The position numbers and the translations under genes were made by a program. Of a stretch of 64,000 nt of DNA, positions 21,181-32,400 are shown in pieces. This DNA comes from Simmondsia chinensis (Eukaryota; Streptophyta; Magnoliopsida; Caryophyllales; Simmondsiaceae). Position 1 is the stretch's first letter. Each line of letters starts with the position of its first letter. A model generated the notes under the pieces. The model did no database searches. It saw only the letters and a program-made list of their open reading frames with translations, and was not told where the DNA came from. The stretch lies in contig JAGTTD010000007.1 of assembly GCA_018398585.1 (NCBI GenBank), positions 13,632,320-13,696,319 of the forward strand, in the 5' to 3' direction.

Positions 21181-21890
21181 AAGAATATGTTATCTTGAAA
21201 CGCCATCTGGTTGGACGCAGTGAGTAATCGAATATCCCCGTCACACAAAATAACCTTCAGATCCTCTTGAAGCTAAGAAGTTAAGACGACAGGCCTCTCG
21301 ATTTGTGCTCATAGAGGACTAGCTTTATAAGCGATCTCACTCTCATCCCTTAATCAAATGTGTGGAAACACTAAAGGGCATGATAAAGTAGAAAATTTAT
21401 GGGTTGAAGAGCTGCCCAGTATACTATGGTCCTATCAAACAACCGCAAAGAGAGTAACTAGGGAAACCCTTTTTATGCTAAGGTATGGAACAGAAGCTAT
21501 CCTGCCGATAAAAATACAGAACCCTATGTTTCATGTAATGTACTACCATCTAGAAGAAAATGCGGCACTAATGGCAAACTCTCTAGATCTAGGAGAAGAA
21601 GTACGATATGAAGCTCTATTACGCATGATAGCACAAAAACAAGCAATGGCAAAATACTTTAATCGTAAAGTTAGACTGCGAGAATTCCAAGTGGGTGATT
21701 GCGGTTTAAGATGCAAAGAAGCTGCAGGAAAAGGTACAGAATTTGGAAAACTCACACCTATTTGGAACGTCCTTACAAAGTAATCGAAGTCCTAAGAGAG
21801 GGAAGTTATCAACTATGCCACTTAGATGGAATCGAGATATCCAGAAGCTGGAATGTGCCGAACCTCAGAAAATATTACCCATAACTATGC
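21181..21890 (+). pseudogene. X: integrase remnant, core deleted
   Basis: After the RNase H comes the start of the RT-integrase connector (HPLIKC at about 21340), then directly ENLWVEELPSILWSYQTTAK, KRVTRETLFMLRYGTEAILP and RKVRLREFQVGD, which lie behind the catalytic core. The frame changes near 21780 into PYKVIEVLREGSYQLCHLDG and RSWNVPNLRKYYP, the usual Tat C-terminus, stopping at about 21884. The HHCC zinc finger and the D,D,E core are absent, so roughly 600-700 bp were lost at about 21350. Confidence 0.85.
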
Positions 21891-22139
21891 CACATCCTTA
21901 GGCATATATTGAACTTTCTTTTTGCGCAAGCGTACGTTAGTTGTCTAGTACATTTGTAAATTCACATTGAATAAATGCGACAATGGTTATGTAAAGCGTA
22001 AAGGTTTTCTCTTTTGGTTAAATAATGAAAGACAAATTTAAGTGGACATATATCAGATTCTTCTTATATCACAGGTAAATAAAGTCATAAACAATAAAAC
22101 AAAAAAAGTGGGGAGATACAACTATGCATTTTCATTTAT

Positions 22140-22990
22140 TAAAGGTGTAACCCTTCACCTACTGAAGGTGCAACCTTTTTCCTATTAAAGGTGCAACCAT
22201 TCACCTATTAAAAAAAAGAGATACTATACACTTATCAATAATACGAAATAACACACCATTGTCAATCAAACGACATGACTTTCCACCTGTTAAAAAGAGA
22301 GATACCATACACTTATGAACAATAAGAAATAACACAACATTGTCAATCAAAAGACATGACTCTTCACCTATAAAAAAGAGAGATACCATACACTTATCAA
22401 CTATACGAAATAACACAACATTGTCAATCAAATGACATGACTTTCCACCTATTAAAAAGAGAGATGCCATACACTTATTAATGATATGAAATAACACAAC
22501 TATGTCAATCAAACAACATGACTTTCCACCTGTTAAAAAGAGAGATACCATACACTTATTAATTATAGGAAATAACATAACAGTGTCAATCAAACGACAT
22601 GACTTTCCACCTGTTAAAAAAAGAGATACCATACACTTATCAACGATACGAAATAACACAACATTATCAGTCAAATGACATGACCCTTCACCTTTTAAAA
22701 AAAGAGATACCATACACTTATCAACGATACAAAATAACACAATGTTGTCAATCAAACGGCATGACTTTCTACCTGTTAAAAAGAAAGATACCATACACTT
22801 ATCAACAATACAAAATAACACAACATATCAATCAAACGACATGGCTCTTCACCTGTTCAAAAAACAGATACCATACACTCATCAGCGATACAAAACAAGA
22901 CTAAGTTGACCACAAACTACATAACCATTTGCCAGTTAAAAAGAGAAAACTATCATATGCTTATCAAGAATACAAAACAACATGATGTTG
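22140..22990. repeat. X tandem array 2, 81-bp unit
   Basis: The word GTCAATCAAACGACATGAC recurs at 22261, 22342, 22423, 22504, 22585, about 22666, 22747 and about 22827, a period of 81 bp (80 once). Each unit carries CACCTGTTAAAAAGAGAGAT and ACCATACACTTATCAAC. Degenerate edge copies reach about 22140 and 22990. Because 81 is 27 codons, the minus strand stays open through the whole array. Confidence 0.92.
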
Positions 22991-23244
22991 TTAAGTGAAC
23001 ATTACAACTCTTCACCCGTTAAAAAGGCTATCCTACACTTGTTAAAAGTAGAACAATACATTCTCATACAAAGTCAAGTATACCCATTTGCAAAACAAAC
23101 TTCCCATTTGAACATACAAGCGTCTCACATACCAAGATACCATCACCCATGTTTATCCATCATACACCCAACAAAACCATCATACTATCAACAAGAAAAT
23201 AAGAGAGAATGAAAGAAAGCTATAACCTCATAAGACCTAAGCTC

Positions 23245-25215
23245 GCGAATGAGCATTACCTCTAGCAGAGAGAGAAGCATCCCTCTGAGATAACTTCTCA
23301 TTAATCTCGTTAGTAATTTAAGAGATTAAGGAATCTACCATAGGTTGAGTGAAGTTGGGGCCATCATCACCAATCTTCTGGAATAAGCGACCAAAAGCTG
23401 AATCCAAACCAGCCCAGAAAAAGTCACTTTGGGTGATCTAAAATTCAGAGCTAAACTTAAAGGTAGAAAAAGCCTCCTCACAAGCTTGAAGAAGTGCGCT
23501 CGAAGATCGTCAATCTACACATACTTACTACGAAAATCCCTCGCTTGACGGGAGTTATCGGCCCTTGCCTCATCCAACCTAATTTGAAGCTGTTCCACTT
23601 CATGATGAAAGTCTTCTTGTTGCCTCAGAGATGCATTTCGAATGCCCTGGAGCTCCTCCTCAAGGTTCTGACAACGGGACATGGCATCTATATAAAATGA
23701 GGCCATTTCACTAAAATAACCCAGGACACCTAGATGTTGCAAAACTAAGCCATATAAACACACCAAAAGTAAGCACTAGTACTAGGAAGAAGAAATAAAA
23801 GAAGAGGAATGAATAAATTAAGCACAAGTCATTTTTTCAAACATGGTGAAAGACCTCTAAGGATGAATGGTCCCAGGAGGTCACAGCTCTTCAAAAACTC
23901 TGAGCAAAGACCCAATTTATGTTTGGGAACGGGGGAAAGTAGAAGTATCCCCCCTACAAGCCAAGGTCTCATCTATAGGAAAATCTCTCACAGGAGGAAC
24001 AGAAGGAAACAGCGGATGCATCCAGTACAGCACGATTTTGCACCGACTCAGAACGTGCCTGAACATTCCTCCCTTCAAGATGTAAGTCTAACTTTGTAGA
24101 CCGACCCCGAGGAGGTAGTACTATAATGCCGCTGCATACGCGATGTTGAGCGAAGCCTTTACCCTGAAAAACCAGCTATGTAACACGAAGAGCAGGGTCC
24201 TCAGAAGAAGGTTGTACCGAGGGTTCAACGAAAGCACCCATATTGGTGTGCTTTAAGCTACCGTGAGGAGAGTCTAAAACCAAGTAACGGGAGATATTCA
24301 AGTTATCTACTTCCTTCGCAGCATTGAAAAGAGAAACAATAGAAAAAGTAAAAAAACAATAGACACTTACTGTTATACAGTAAAAAAATAGAATAATTTA
24401 ACCCAAAAAAAAGTCAAACAATCGAGACTCATATACCTGGAAAAGGTCAACCACTTAATCAGGCCTTTGCAAGCACTACCTCTTTACAAAGAAGTGAGCG
24501 AGTGGCTACAAAAACAATCTTCGTCAGAATTTGTGCCAAAATAGTTGATAATCGCCCAATTTGAGGGAGCCAACTCTTCTAGACGTGGTCTAGGGGCACG
24601 AGTTAGTTTATGTCACACCACGGGATAACTAGGAAGAGTAGGCGGGCGAACCCATAAAAACTTGTTCAACCAAGTCTTAAGGTTGGATGGATTATCCTCA
24701 ACAAAACACCAACTCTCGCGACTCTCGAAAGAAAAGGTGCTCTGACTCTTTTTGACTTTAAATAAATAGTCAAAAACCTTGCCAGAAGCTGTAAAACCCT
24801 CAACAAAACAAGTAATCAAAAGCCTGTATACATTTCGAACACCATTAGTGGTCACTTGGCTAGGGCACAGGATATACCACTCCAATAAAATAGACACAAA
24901 AAAAAGGAAGTGGAAATCTAAGACCAGCATTCAAAGACTCCAATGTCACAGTAAAACAGTCATGCCGAGGAAAAAATATATACAATCAGTTTCCTTAGGA
25001 ACCCATATTTCATACTTTAAAGGACAATAGTACTTCTCTCTAATAAAAGCGATCTTCTCTACATTCGAATAACGTTGAGCAAACCGTTTAAAGGGCCTAA
25101 TATTCGCAATATGTGAGAATTCGGCCCACACTCTAGCTTCATTAAAAGATATAACAGTGGAAGCAAGATTAGACGTGGGGCTAGAAGTGAAAGGCCGGTT
25201 TTCGGCTTGATCGCC
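23245..25215 (-). pseudogene. X: antisense ORF (aORF) of Tat elements, broken
   Basis: On the minus strand, opposite to gag-pol, a protein can be followed through stops. N-terminal part at 25140-24946: ARVWAEFSHIANIRPFKRFA and FIREKYYCPLKYEIWVPKET. Central domain at 24930-24613: SQVTTNGVRNVYRLLITCFV, SQSTFSFESRESWCFVEDNP and KTWLNKFLWVRPPTLPSY. The C-terminal part has a coiled coil at 23700-23545 (RCQNLEEELQGIRNASLRQQ, VEQLQIRLDEARADNS) and FWAGLDSAFGRLFQKIGDDG to about 23245. The layout, a transposon-associated central domain and then a coiled coil, matches the antisense ORFs described in Tat/Retand-type elements and the plant transposon protein family in databases. Their function is not established. 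Confidence 0.65.
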
Positions 25216-26284
25216 TCAATTCATACTTCGAGTCCTACTTCTACCCTAAACCATTTTTAATCTGCATTAAAATCACCCTAATAAGTATGACATGAATCAA
25301 AGAACACATATACATACGCGAATAGAGGCAATGCTCCTCCCGCTGGATATGAAAGGAAGGTAGAGGCAATGCGATAACCGATCCCTGATTCATAGGAGAT
25401 AAAATATCTTCTAGCCTACCGGGAACTGTGGGATTATCTAATACACGCCGATAGTAGGTAAACTATGGTTCTTGGCACTCGAGCTCATTTTCACAAATAA
25501 AACCACCTTAACCACAATAAAAAGAAAAACTTTATGTCTTTTAAGATGAGTAGGACACAATAAGGAAGTCCGGTAAAATGAAGCGGTTGACACCCATAAG
25601 CAAACAGGGCACATGTTACAAAGGAGATTATGACCAACTTAACAGCTAAAAGCATACACAAACAGTTAATAATATCCGTAAAATAGCACGGCAAAGCACA
25701 TATTATGTTAGAAAATAAGAGATTTTAATCGAAGACATGTAAACTAAAGTTGTTAACATCTATAAGCCAACAGGACACACACTACAAAAGGGATTTTAAT
25801 CAAACTATAACAAACCATCACAATAGGCCACACGCTAACAAGTTAACATAACGAAAAGAAGACAAGTGAAGCTCATAAAATTTCTATATACTCGAAAAAC
25901 AGACTCTTTTGCAAAATTAGGGCAAAATCAACATTAAAACCGAAACTTAAAACCCATTCCACACTGAAACCATAAGAGCCGTGACCAACAACTTCCACTT
26001 TCAATATATGGTAAACAACCTCATATATTCACACAAAATTAGGGCAAAAGGCATAAAAAAATGCCATACCTAATATTGAAATCCAATGAAAATCACTGGA
26101 AATGGAAGAAAAACAACCTAAAGCACCACTAGAAGGAAAAACGAAGGAAAGCTTGAACAAGAAGAAAAAAGAAAAGTGAAGACGGGGAGAAAAAGAAGAA
26201 AAATGGGAGAAATGAAGGGAAAAGAAAGAAAAAGAATGAAGAAAGAAAAAAAGAAGAAACAAAAAAGAAAAAGAGAAAAGAAAA
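25216..26284. other. X: spacer between antisense ORF and third array
   Basis: No domain recognised. 26100-26290 is a purine-rich (GA) stretch that yields low-complexity Phe/Ser or Lys/Glu frames, which I do not treat as genes. Confidence 0.5.
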
Positions 26285-27070
26285 GGAAGATATGAGTGAC
26301 AAAATTATTTTACGCACCGGAGGTTGTATTAAACTCCCACCAGTGTAAAAATGGGAGATATAAGTGATTAAAATTATAAATAATTTTATATACTGGAGAC
26401 TACGTTAAACTCCCACCAATGTAAAAAAGAGAGATATAAGTAGTTGAAATTATATATAATTTTATACACTAGGGGCTATGTTAAACTCCCACCAAGGTAA
26501 AAATGGGAGATATAAGTTACTAAAGTTATAAATAATTTTATACACTAGGGCTACATTAAACTCTCACCAATGTAAAAATGGGAGATATAAATGAGTAAAA
26601 TTATAAATAATTTTATACACTATGGGCTATGTTAAGCTCCCACTGGTGTGAAAATGGGAGATATAAGTAGTTGAAATTATACATAATTTTATACACCGGA
26701 GGCCACATTAAACTCCCAGCAGTGTAAAACTGAGGGATATAAGTAGTTGAAATTAAAAATAATTTTATACGTTGCGGGCTATGTTAAACTCCCACCAATG
26801 TAAAAATGAGAGATATAAGTGATTAAAATTATAAATAATTTTATACACTGGAGGCTACATTAAACTCCTACCAGTGTAAAAATGGGTGATATAAGTAGTT
26901 GAAATTATAATAATTTTATACACCGGGGGCTACGTTAAACTCCCACTAGTGTAAAAATGGGAGATACAAGTAGTTGAAGTTACAAATAATTTCATGCACT
27001 AGGAGTTATGTTAAAACCAATGTACATGTAATTAAAATGACAAATAGCTTTGCACCCTTAAGAGCTACGT
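26285..27070. repeat. X tandem array 3, about 76-bp unit
   Basis: TTAAACTCCCACCAGTGTAA recurs near 26329, 26406, 26482, 26557, 26633, 26709, 26785, 26861, 26936 and, decayed, 27011: period 75-77 bp, about ten copies. Each unit also holds GGGAGATATAAGT and TAATTTTATACAC. The sequence is unrelated to the LTR array and to the 81-bp array. Confidence 0.92.
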
Positions 27071-27237
27071 AAAATGCTTACTGATATACAAGTTTACATA
27101 ACATGTTTACATAACATACTTGAGATTAGTTCATCCGATAGCATAAGGCTAATCACGACAAAGTAGAAAGTTATTTATCTACAACACCTACCTTCAATAT
27201 ACAAGAAGTCATCAAAATAAGACAGCAATAAACACGC

Positions 27238-28410
27238 TTAAATAAATAAATTACAAGCAAATTTATACAGGTAAAGTTCAAAATGCATCCTAGTCATAAA
27301 GTATCCCACGAGCATAAATTGGAGCTCCGCAAAGATGGAGTGAACTCCAATATGCATATTCCCCATATCCATGCCGACATATGATCTGGAGTGCCACATG
27401 ATGAAGCCTGGAGAAAGCATAACTATAAACTTTAAACTCAGTAGAGAAGATTAAGAGAGAATCCGTCGCTGTAAAACCTGTTACACCTATATGTCCCTGC
27501 ACGTTCGGATGCGGATATTGAAGAAAATTTTTCGAATAAAAAACTATGAATTCGCATCCCTTCAAATTGAAATGCTCCACATGGAAAGAGCCAAGCCATG
27601 CAACGTGGCCAAACGAAGATGCGCTTACCAACAAAAAATTCCTAAACTTTGACTACGAACGACTTTCTTACGAATATTTGGAAGAAGGAATAAGAGTGTA
27701 GCAGAGCCCTCCTTTATGTCCCACGACCCAATGTACAGATAAAAATACGGGGAGTCTGGGGTAAAATAACCATTGCATTTTGATAAAAGGTATAATACCT
27801 CATCACAAAGCACCTGACGAGTACAATCTTTTGTACCCCCGCCTTTATTAACGTCTGCCCAATAACGCCAAGTACTGCAATCAAAGTAAAAGACGGAATA
27901 CCAATTTCCTTTAGCCCAAGAGTCACTTCTTAAATTGGCCTCAAGATTATGAGCAAACAAGAAAATATGGTAATTAAAAGGGTAAAGAGAGACATCTTCA
28001 GAACAAACAAACACCAGATTAAGAGTACTACTTAGATAGAATATTTCTTTAGGTAAGAAAAATGGAAGATATGTTCAAGCAGTTCGATTACATACAGATA
28101 AGCCCATAGGCCCATAAAAAGGGATGCACCAACATAAGACTAATCCATTACTTACCCCTACGATTTATTTATCCTCCGTAAAAAAATGTAAAGACCTGGG
28201 AAGAAGGCAAGGTGCGAAAAGTGGTGGGTGTAATGAATGCATCTCCACATGTTCGCCAAAGGGAGGTTGATACCCATTTAAGATAAGCACATTGTCTACT
28301 GGATGACGAAAACAGTTCCTGGATTGATCTTTGACAAAATTCACCCATGAGAAAAGATGACGATAAAATTGAGAAACTGCACGACATTTGTTTAAGGCCT
28401 TAACAGACAA
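27238..28410 (-). other. X: unidentified antisense open frames
   Basis: Three minus-strand open stretches lie head to tail: 28165-28410, 27625-28014 (129 codons) and 27290-27634 (114 codons). The first two share a frame; the last is shifted. They are not low-complexity; for example WYSVFYFDCSTWRYWADVNK at about 27900 has a normal amino-acid mix. I recognise no family. They may be the decayed upstream part of the antisense gene, a second antisense gene, or captured DNA. Confidence 0.35.
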
Positions 28411-28691
28411 TCACAAGAATATTAGAGATAAAATATCTGCCGAAAATCTTTCCATCCTAAACCATTACAAATAACAAAAAGGAAAATAAGGGAAAGATTA
28501 TCAAAAGTAGTTTTTATAAAGGAAAGGAAAAAGAAGTAACTTAAACATTACAAGGGAAAATTGAAAGTAAAAGAGAAATTGCCACCTAAAGGTAATATTT
28601 ATAAAAAGAAAAGGTGGAAGAGAGAAACATGCAAATCAAAGAGAAATAATCATAATCCAAAAAGGGTATTTATAGAAAAAAGAAGGAACAA

Positions 28692-28752
28692 TAATAGGTT
28701 AATACTTTTCAAACAAAAGAACAAAATTTGTTTGAAAAGTGGGGGCCTATTA
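28692..28752 (+). promoter_or_regulatory. X polypurine tract inside a long stem-loop
   Basis: The purine tract GAAAAGTGGGGG (about 28734-28745) sits in an inverted repeat. A perfect 14-bp inner stem (ACTTTTCAAACAAA at 28704-28717 with its complement at 28727-28740) closes a 9-nt loop. A 7-bp outer stem, TAATAGG at 28692-28698 with CCTATTA at 28746-28752, ends exactly at the 3' LTR edge. The G-run is the unpaired bulge between the two stems. The tract would prime plus-strand synthesis. Confidence 0.7.
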
Positions 28753-29052
28753 TATTTGTAATTCAGAAAAATAACTAAAAATTAACTCAATTCACCCATA
28801 AAATGACAAAACCATGTAAACTGATCCATCACTTCTTTTAAGACACATTTGAAACTTAATTTGTAAGAAAAACAAAAGGACACTTATCTAAAAAAAAGTA
28901 ATAATAAAATCATTCCACCACTATAAATAGGGGGAAAAAAAAAGGAGGGATGAAAGAAGGACAAGAAATGGCATGGGATAATGGGAATCTCGATAATCTT
29001 TAAGTAGCTTGAGTTTAGCTTATTTCCAAACACCTACTAAACACCATAAACA
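28753..29052 (+). repeat. X 3' LTR
   Basis: 300 bp, matching the two ends of the 5' LTR but lacking its tandem array. It begins TATTTGTAATTC where the 5' LTR has TGTTTGTAATTC (G to A at the terminal dinucleotide). TATAAATA is at 28922-28929. It ends CACCATAAACA before CTTAT. Confidence 0.88.
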
Positions 29053-29702
29053 CTTATGTTGTCCATCCTAAGCGCACCTTAAGGGTGTTGCCTTGAGGTA
29101 CTGCTATATGACTTATCTCGAAGCTCAATGCTACAAGCTCGAGCTCGAGGGGCGCACTTTGACCGTATCTTTTTCGGCTCTTTCCTTAACTAATTATTCC
29201 CGTAATTGATGATATTTTTTAGCTCCCATATTCGCCACTTTCCTTATTTGAGGCAAATTCTTTGCCTTGAAATTTTCCTTAACCAACAAGGAATTTGCTC
29301 TATAAATACTGTTCTTTAGGATTCTATTTAACACACTGAAAATATAATTAACTCATATATTACTTCTTCTGTTTCATGGGGTTCCTTCTCTCAAAATATA
29401 CTCTCCTCCGTTACAAAGCAAGTTGGAGCATACTCCAACCCATCCCCCCGAAGTGCACTACTGGTATGGGTGCCATGTTAAAACTGGGGGTCGGAGTGCT
29501 GTTCATCCCTTTGTACTTCCGTGAGGGCATAAATGACTTAAGGTAGTGGATTCTCCACGGCATTGCAATTTCTTCAATTAATTCTTTCCCTTTTGTTAAT
29601 CTGTTTAAAGTCTTTTTTTTCATCTTTCTTGTAATCTTGAAATCAATTATATTGTAATAAAAAAGTTATATTTTGGTCGCTCATTCACCTATTACTCCAA
29701 CA
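29053..29702 (+). mobile_element. Z 3' LTR, right part
   Basis: Continues the Z LTR after the X insertion, starting with the duplicated CTTAT. It contains TATAAATA at 29300-29307, a polyadenylation-like AATATAATTAAC region and a CCAACA end at 29697-29702. No PBS or coding sequence follows, as expected for a 3' LTR. Confidence 0.7.
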
Positions 29703-32400
29703 ATCTTATACAGGAATTTGTGAGGTTTTGTTGTAAAGGTTCTCCACATAATGTTGCAGGAAGCATATAGGTTGGTGCATGATTTTACAAGGGTTTTTAT
29801 CAGTTTGAGGAAGAAAGCAATGTAGGATATGGATCTAGCAACAAATTTCGGGTATTTCAAGTGGATTGTACTAAGAAAGGCTATAGTCACTATATGTCGT
29901 TATCTTATATTGCCTACGTTAAGGATTTAATGTAGAGGATTCTGGTTTGAATAGAAATGAAATTTCTCACAATGACCGTATTAGGAACCTCGATACTAAG
30001 GGTTTAATCTTCAATTAGACCATGAAGGTAAGACTTTAAGTGCACATCATGTACTAGGCACATAAGGCTATGTTATGTGTTTCATCTTTGACAGCAACTA
30101 AGCCGAAATAAAGTGAGGATATTTGCTTACTCGTTGTATGAGAAGACAAGTAGTACTTTTGCTCATCAAAAATTATTCCATGTGTGCCATCTTAACCATC
30201 ATCAATGAGCTATTTAGTTATGTCTACTCACCTATAGACTTGCCTATTGTTTTAGGTGTTTAGGGTTTAGGGCTAACACCACCCCCCATAAATTAAAAAG
30301 ATAATACTCACTCATTAACCAACAAGTAGAAAAGCATGTTCATGCTTGTCAGCTATTATGTCACACAAGTAATCTACTCGTCTATAATGCATCTCTCTTA
30401 TGGACGACTGTGCTTTATCATGTCCTTACCTGTCCCTTGTTAAGTTAACAAACAAACCCAACAATACCAGATCGGGTTATTAAAAGACAAGGCTATCAAT
30501 TCTACCTCTAATCATCTAAAACCGAGGCATAAATGTGGCATAAAGAGTACTTATAAGAGCTAAGTTTAGAAGTGATGAATAGGGTGACCAGGGCTGTATA
30601 TTTCATTCCAAGACCTTGAACCCAAGTGAATGTCGTTTGGATCCCCTAATAATATTCTATTCTTTCCAATGGTGTCACTTAAATCTTAATTGATTTGGAT
30701 ACTCCACGAAAGTCCAAATTTTCCATCTTATACACCTACAAGGTAACTTTTGAAGCAAATGATTCATCAAATAGGTGCGTGGGGCATCATTAGAGGCTGT
30801 AAACTTCTAGCTACCCACAACGTCCTAACGTGCTCATTGTTCTCCTAAAACATGTTAGGAAGAACTATTTAATCTGCAAGACAGAATCTCACCTTACCCA
30901 ACGTGCTAGGTAAGCGTTGATAAAAAAAAAAAAAAAAAAGGTGCTAGGTAAGCCATGCAATGTCGCACCTCCCCTAACTTGCGTGGTGGTGCATAACTCG
31001 TTTTAGATCTAGGGGTGGTTTGCCCCTTTTTCACAGCCTAGACTTCATTTCTTTAGAGGTGTATAAGTCATTTTAGTGCTGGATGGCTTCACCCCTATTC
31101 ACAACATAGACTTCATTTTCTTAGCAGCGTACGCCTCAGTCATGGGTCAAATTTCATTTTGTCAAAGGCTTATAAGACCTTTTTGGACTGGGGTGCTTTG
31201 CCCTAATAAGGAGATGAGTCTCATTCACAGGTTGCAGACTTTTTCACAACTAAGGGACTTTAACTCAAATCATAGGCTAGACCTCATTTTCGTCAAAAGT
31301 TCTAAACCATTTGAGATTGAGGGGCTCCAGCCCCAACCACGAGTGTGATTGCATTTCCTCCTCGTGTTACAAGTAATTTCATAACAACTAAAAATTAAGA
31401 ATTACTCTATCCATCAGGTATAATCCCTTATAGGGCTGGGAGCTTTGCCCCGAGCCATATCATGAAATACATCATGGCACAACCAAGAGGCTTCGTTATC
31501 CATCACAAGTCGATGATCACATTATGATCATAAGACTTAGTTGCTCGCCAAGGCTTGATAAAGCACTTCTAACAGGAAGGTTATAAGCAGACAACACACG
31601 TAACCCCATTTGAGCAACTCATGCCTACCCATCTTGATTGAGTATTTGTTGACTGAACATCGATAATATAAGATACCATTTTTGTCTATTAAGCTCTAAT
31701 CACTTACCAATTTCCATCCCGCCCGTTGGCACAGAAGAGTATCGTTCTTCGCAAGCATACTTCAACTTTTGTGTTGCTCGTTACTTTCTACTCATCTACG
31801 AGCAAAACCAAACTGGGAAAATATTATTTCCCCGGACAGAGTGAGTACTATTTCATTCATTATGAGTATCATCTATTACACACTGTGGTGACCTGATTCT
31901 TTTGTGAACAAATGCTCCACTTAATCAAGTTCACCCATACTTGATCAAAAAGTGACCAATCCTCAATGACTACGAGTTTAATCACTTATCATAAATTCGC
32001 ATAAAATCAGCCATAATAGAACAAAATCTATTTAATTCTCGCCTTCTTTCTCTAGTAGCCAGACTCTCCCTGACATAAACACCCTTCAACTCGTTTGCCG
32101 CGATACTCGCTTTGTACTAGAGGGCAATATTGGGAGTCTAGTATAACTAATCTAAATCTTAGTAGATTAACCCTTAGCATATTCTAAATTGAGAAAGATG
32201 GCTTGATACGCCTATCCAACATACACAAGCAAGCCATTAGAGAGAAATATTCTCCCTACTATTCTTCCTGGCCTTGATAGTGTATACATTATACTAGAGT
32301 AGAATCAACCAAATGTCCATTTGACAAATGGAATATTACCACATTGGAAGGTGAGATTTCTTCTCTATAAATCTCTCAATTCATGAACTAAGGATATAAT
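29703..32400. other. Unassigned intergenic DNA
   Basis: No protein domain, LTR pair or RNA gene recognised over 2.7 kb. It contains a run of 18 A at about 30924-30942 and degenerate repeats at 30960-31380. A TATA-like CTCTATAAATCTC at about 32360 makes it possible that the right end is part of an older LTR. It ends in ATAAT, the left target duplication of W. Confidence 0.4.
30960..31380. repeat. Degenerate direct repeats, about 80-110 bp
   Basis: Four loosely similar blocks combine a TAAGTCATTTTAG-like word, a CTGGGGTGGCTTTGCCCC-like word and an AGACTTCATTTTC-like word: near 30985-31050, 31060-31125, 31165-31240 and 31270-31360. GAGCTTTGCCCC recurs at about 31440. Divergence is high and unit length varies. 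Confidence 0.5.

Larger units (their letters stand above)
15904..29052 (+). mobile_element. X: Tat-type Ty3/Gypsy retrotransposon with three tandem arrays
   Basis: Bracketed by a perfect 5-bp target duplication CTTAT (15899-15903 and 29053-29057). The 5' LTR is 15904-17132 and the 3' LTR 28753-29052. Behind the 5' LTR lies TAGCGCCGTTGGTGGG (17137-17152), like the tRNA-Asp PBS used by Tat elements. Coding order is gag, protease, RT, RNase H, a second archaeal-type RNase H and the end of integrase, all plus strand. About 6.8 kb then separates integrase from the 3' LTR: an 81-bp array, an antisense ORF, a 76-bp array and further antisense open stretches. Dual RNase H, the tRNA-Asp-like PBS and an antisense ORF before the 3' LTR are known Tat-lineage features (Retand/Grande/Ogre group). 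It inserted into the 3' LTR of Z. Confidence 0.9.

Noticed and set aside
22201..22821. 206-codon minus-strand gene with 27-residue repeats
   Set aside because: It is coextensive with the 81-bp array, and its openness follows from the period being a multiple of three. Kept as a finding, not as a gene.
26029..26317. Phe/Ser-rich or Lys-rich small proteins
   Set aside because: They result from a GA-rich low-complexity stretch and have no conserved feature.
30256..30274. Telomere-type TTTAGGG repeat
   Set aside because: Only about two units (GTTTAGGGTTTAGGGC), which occur by chance or as promoter telo-boxes. Not an interstitial telomere.
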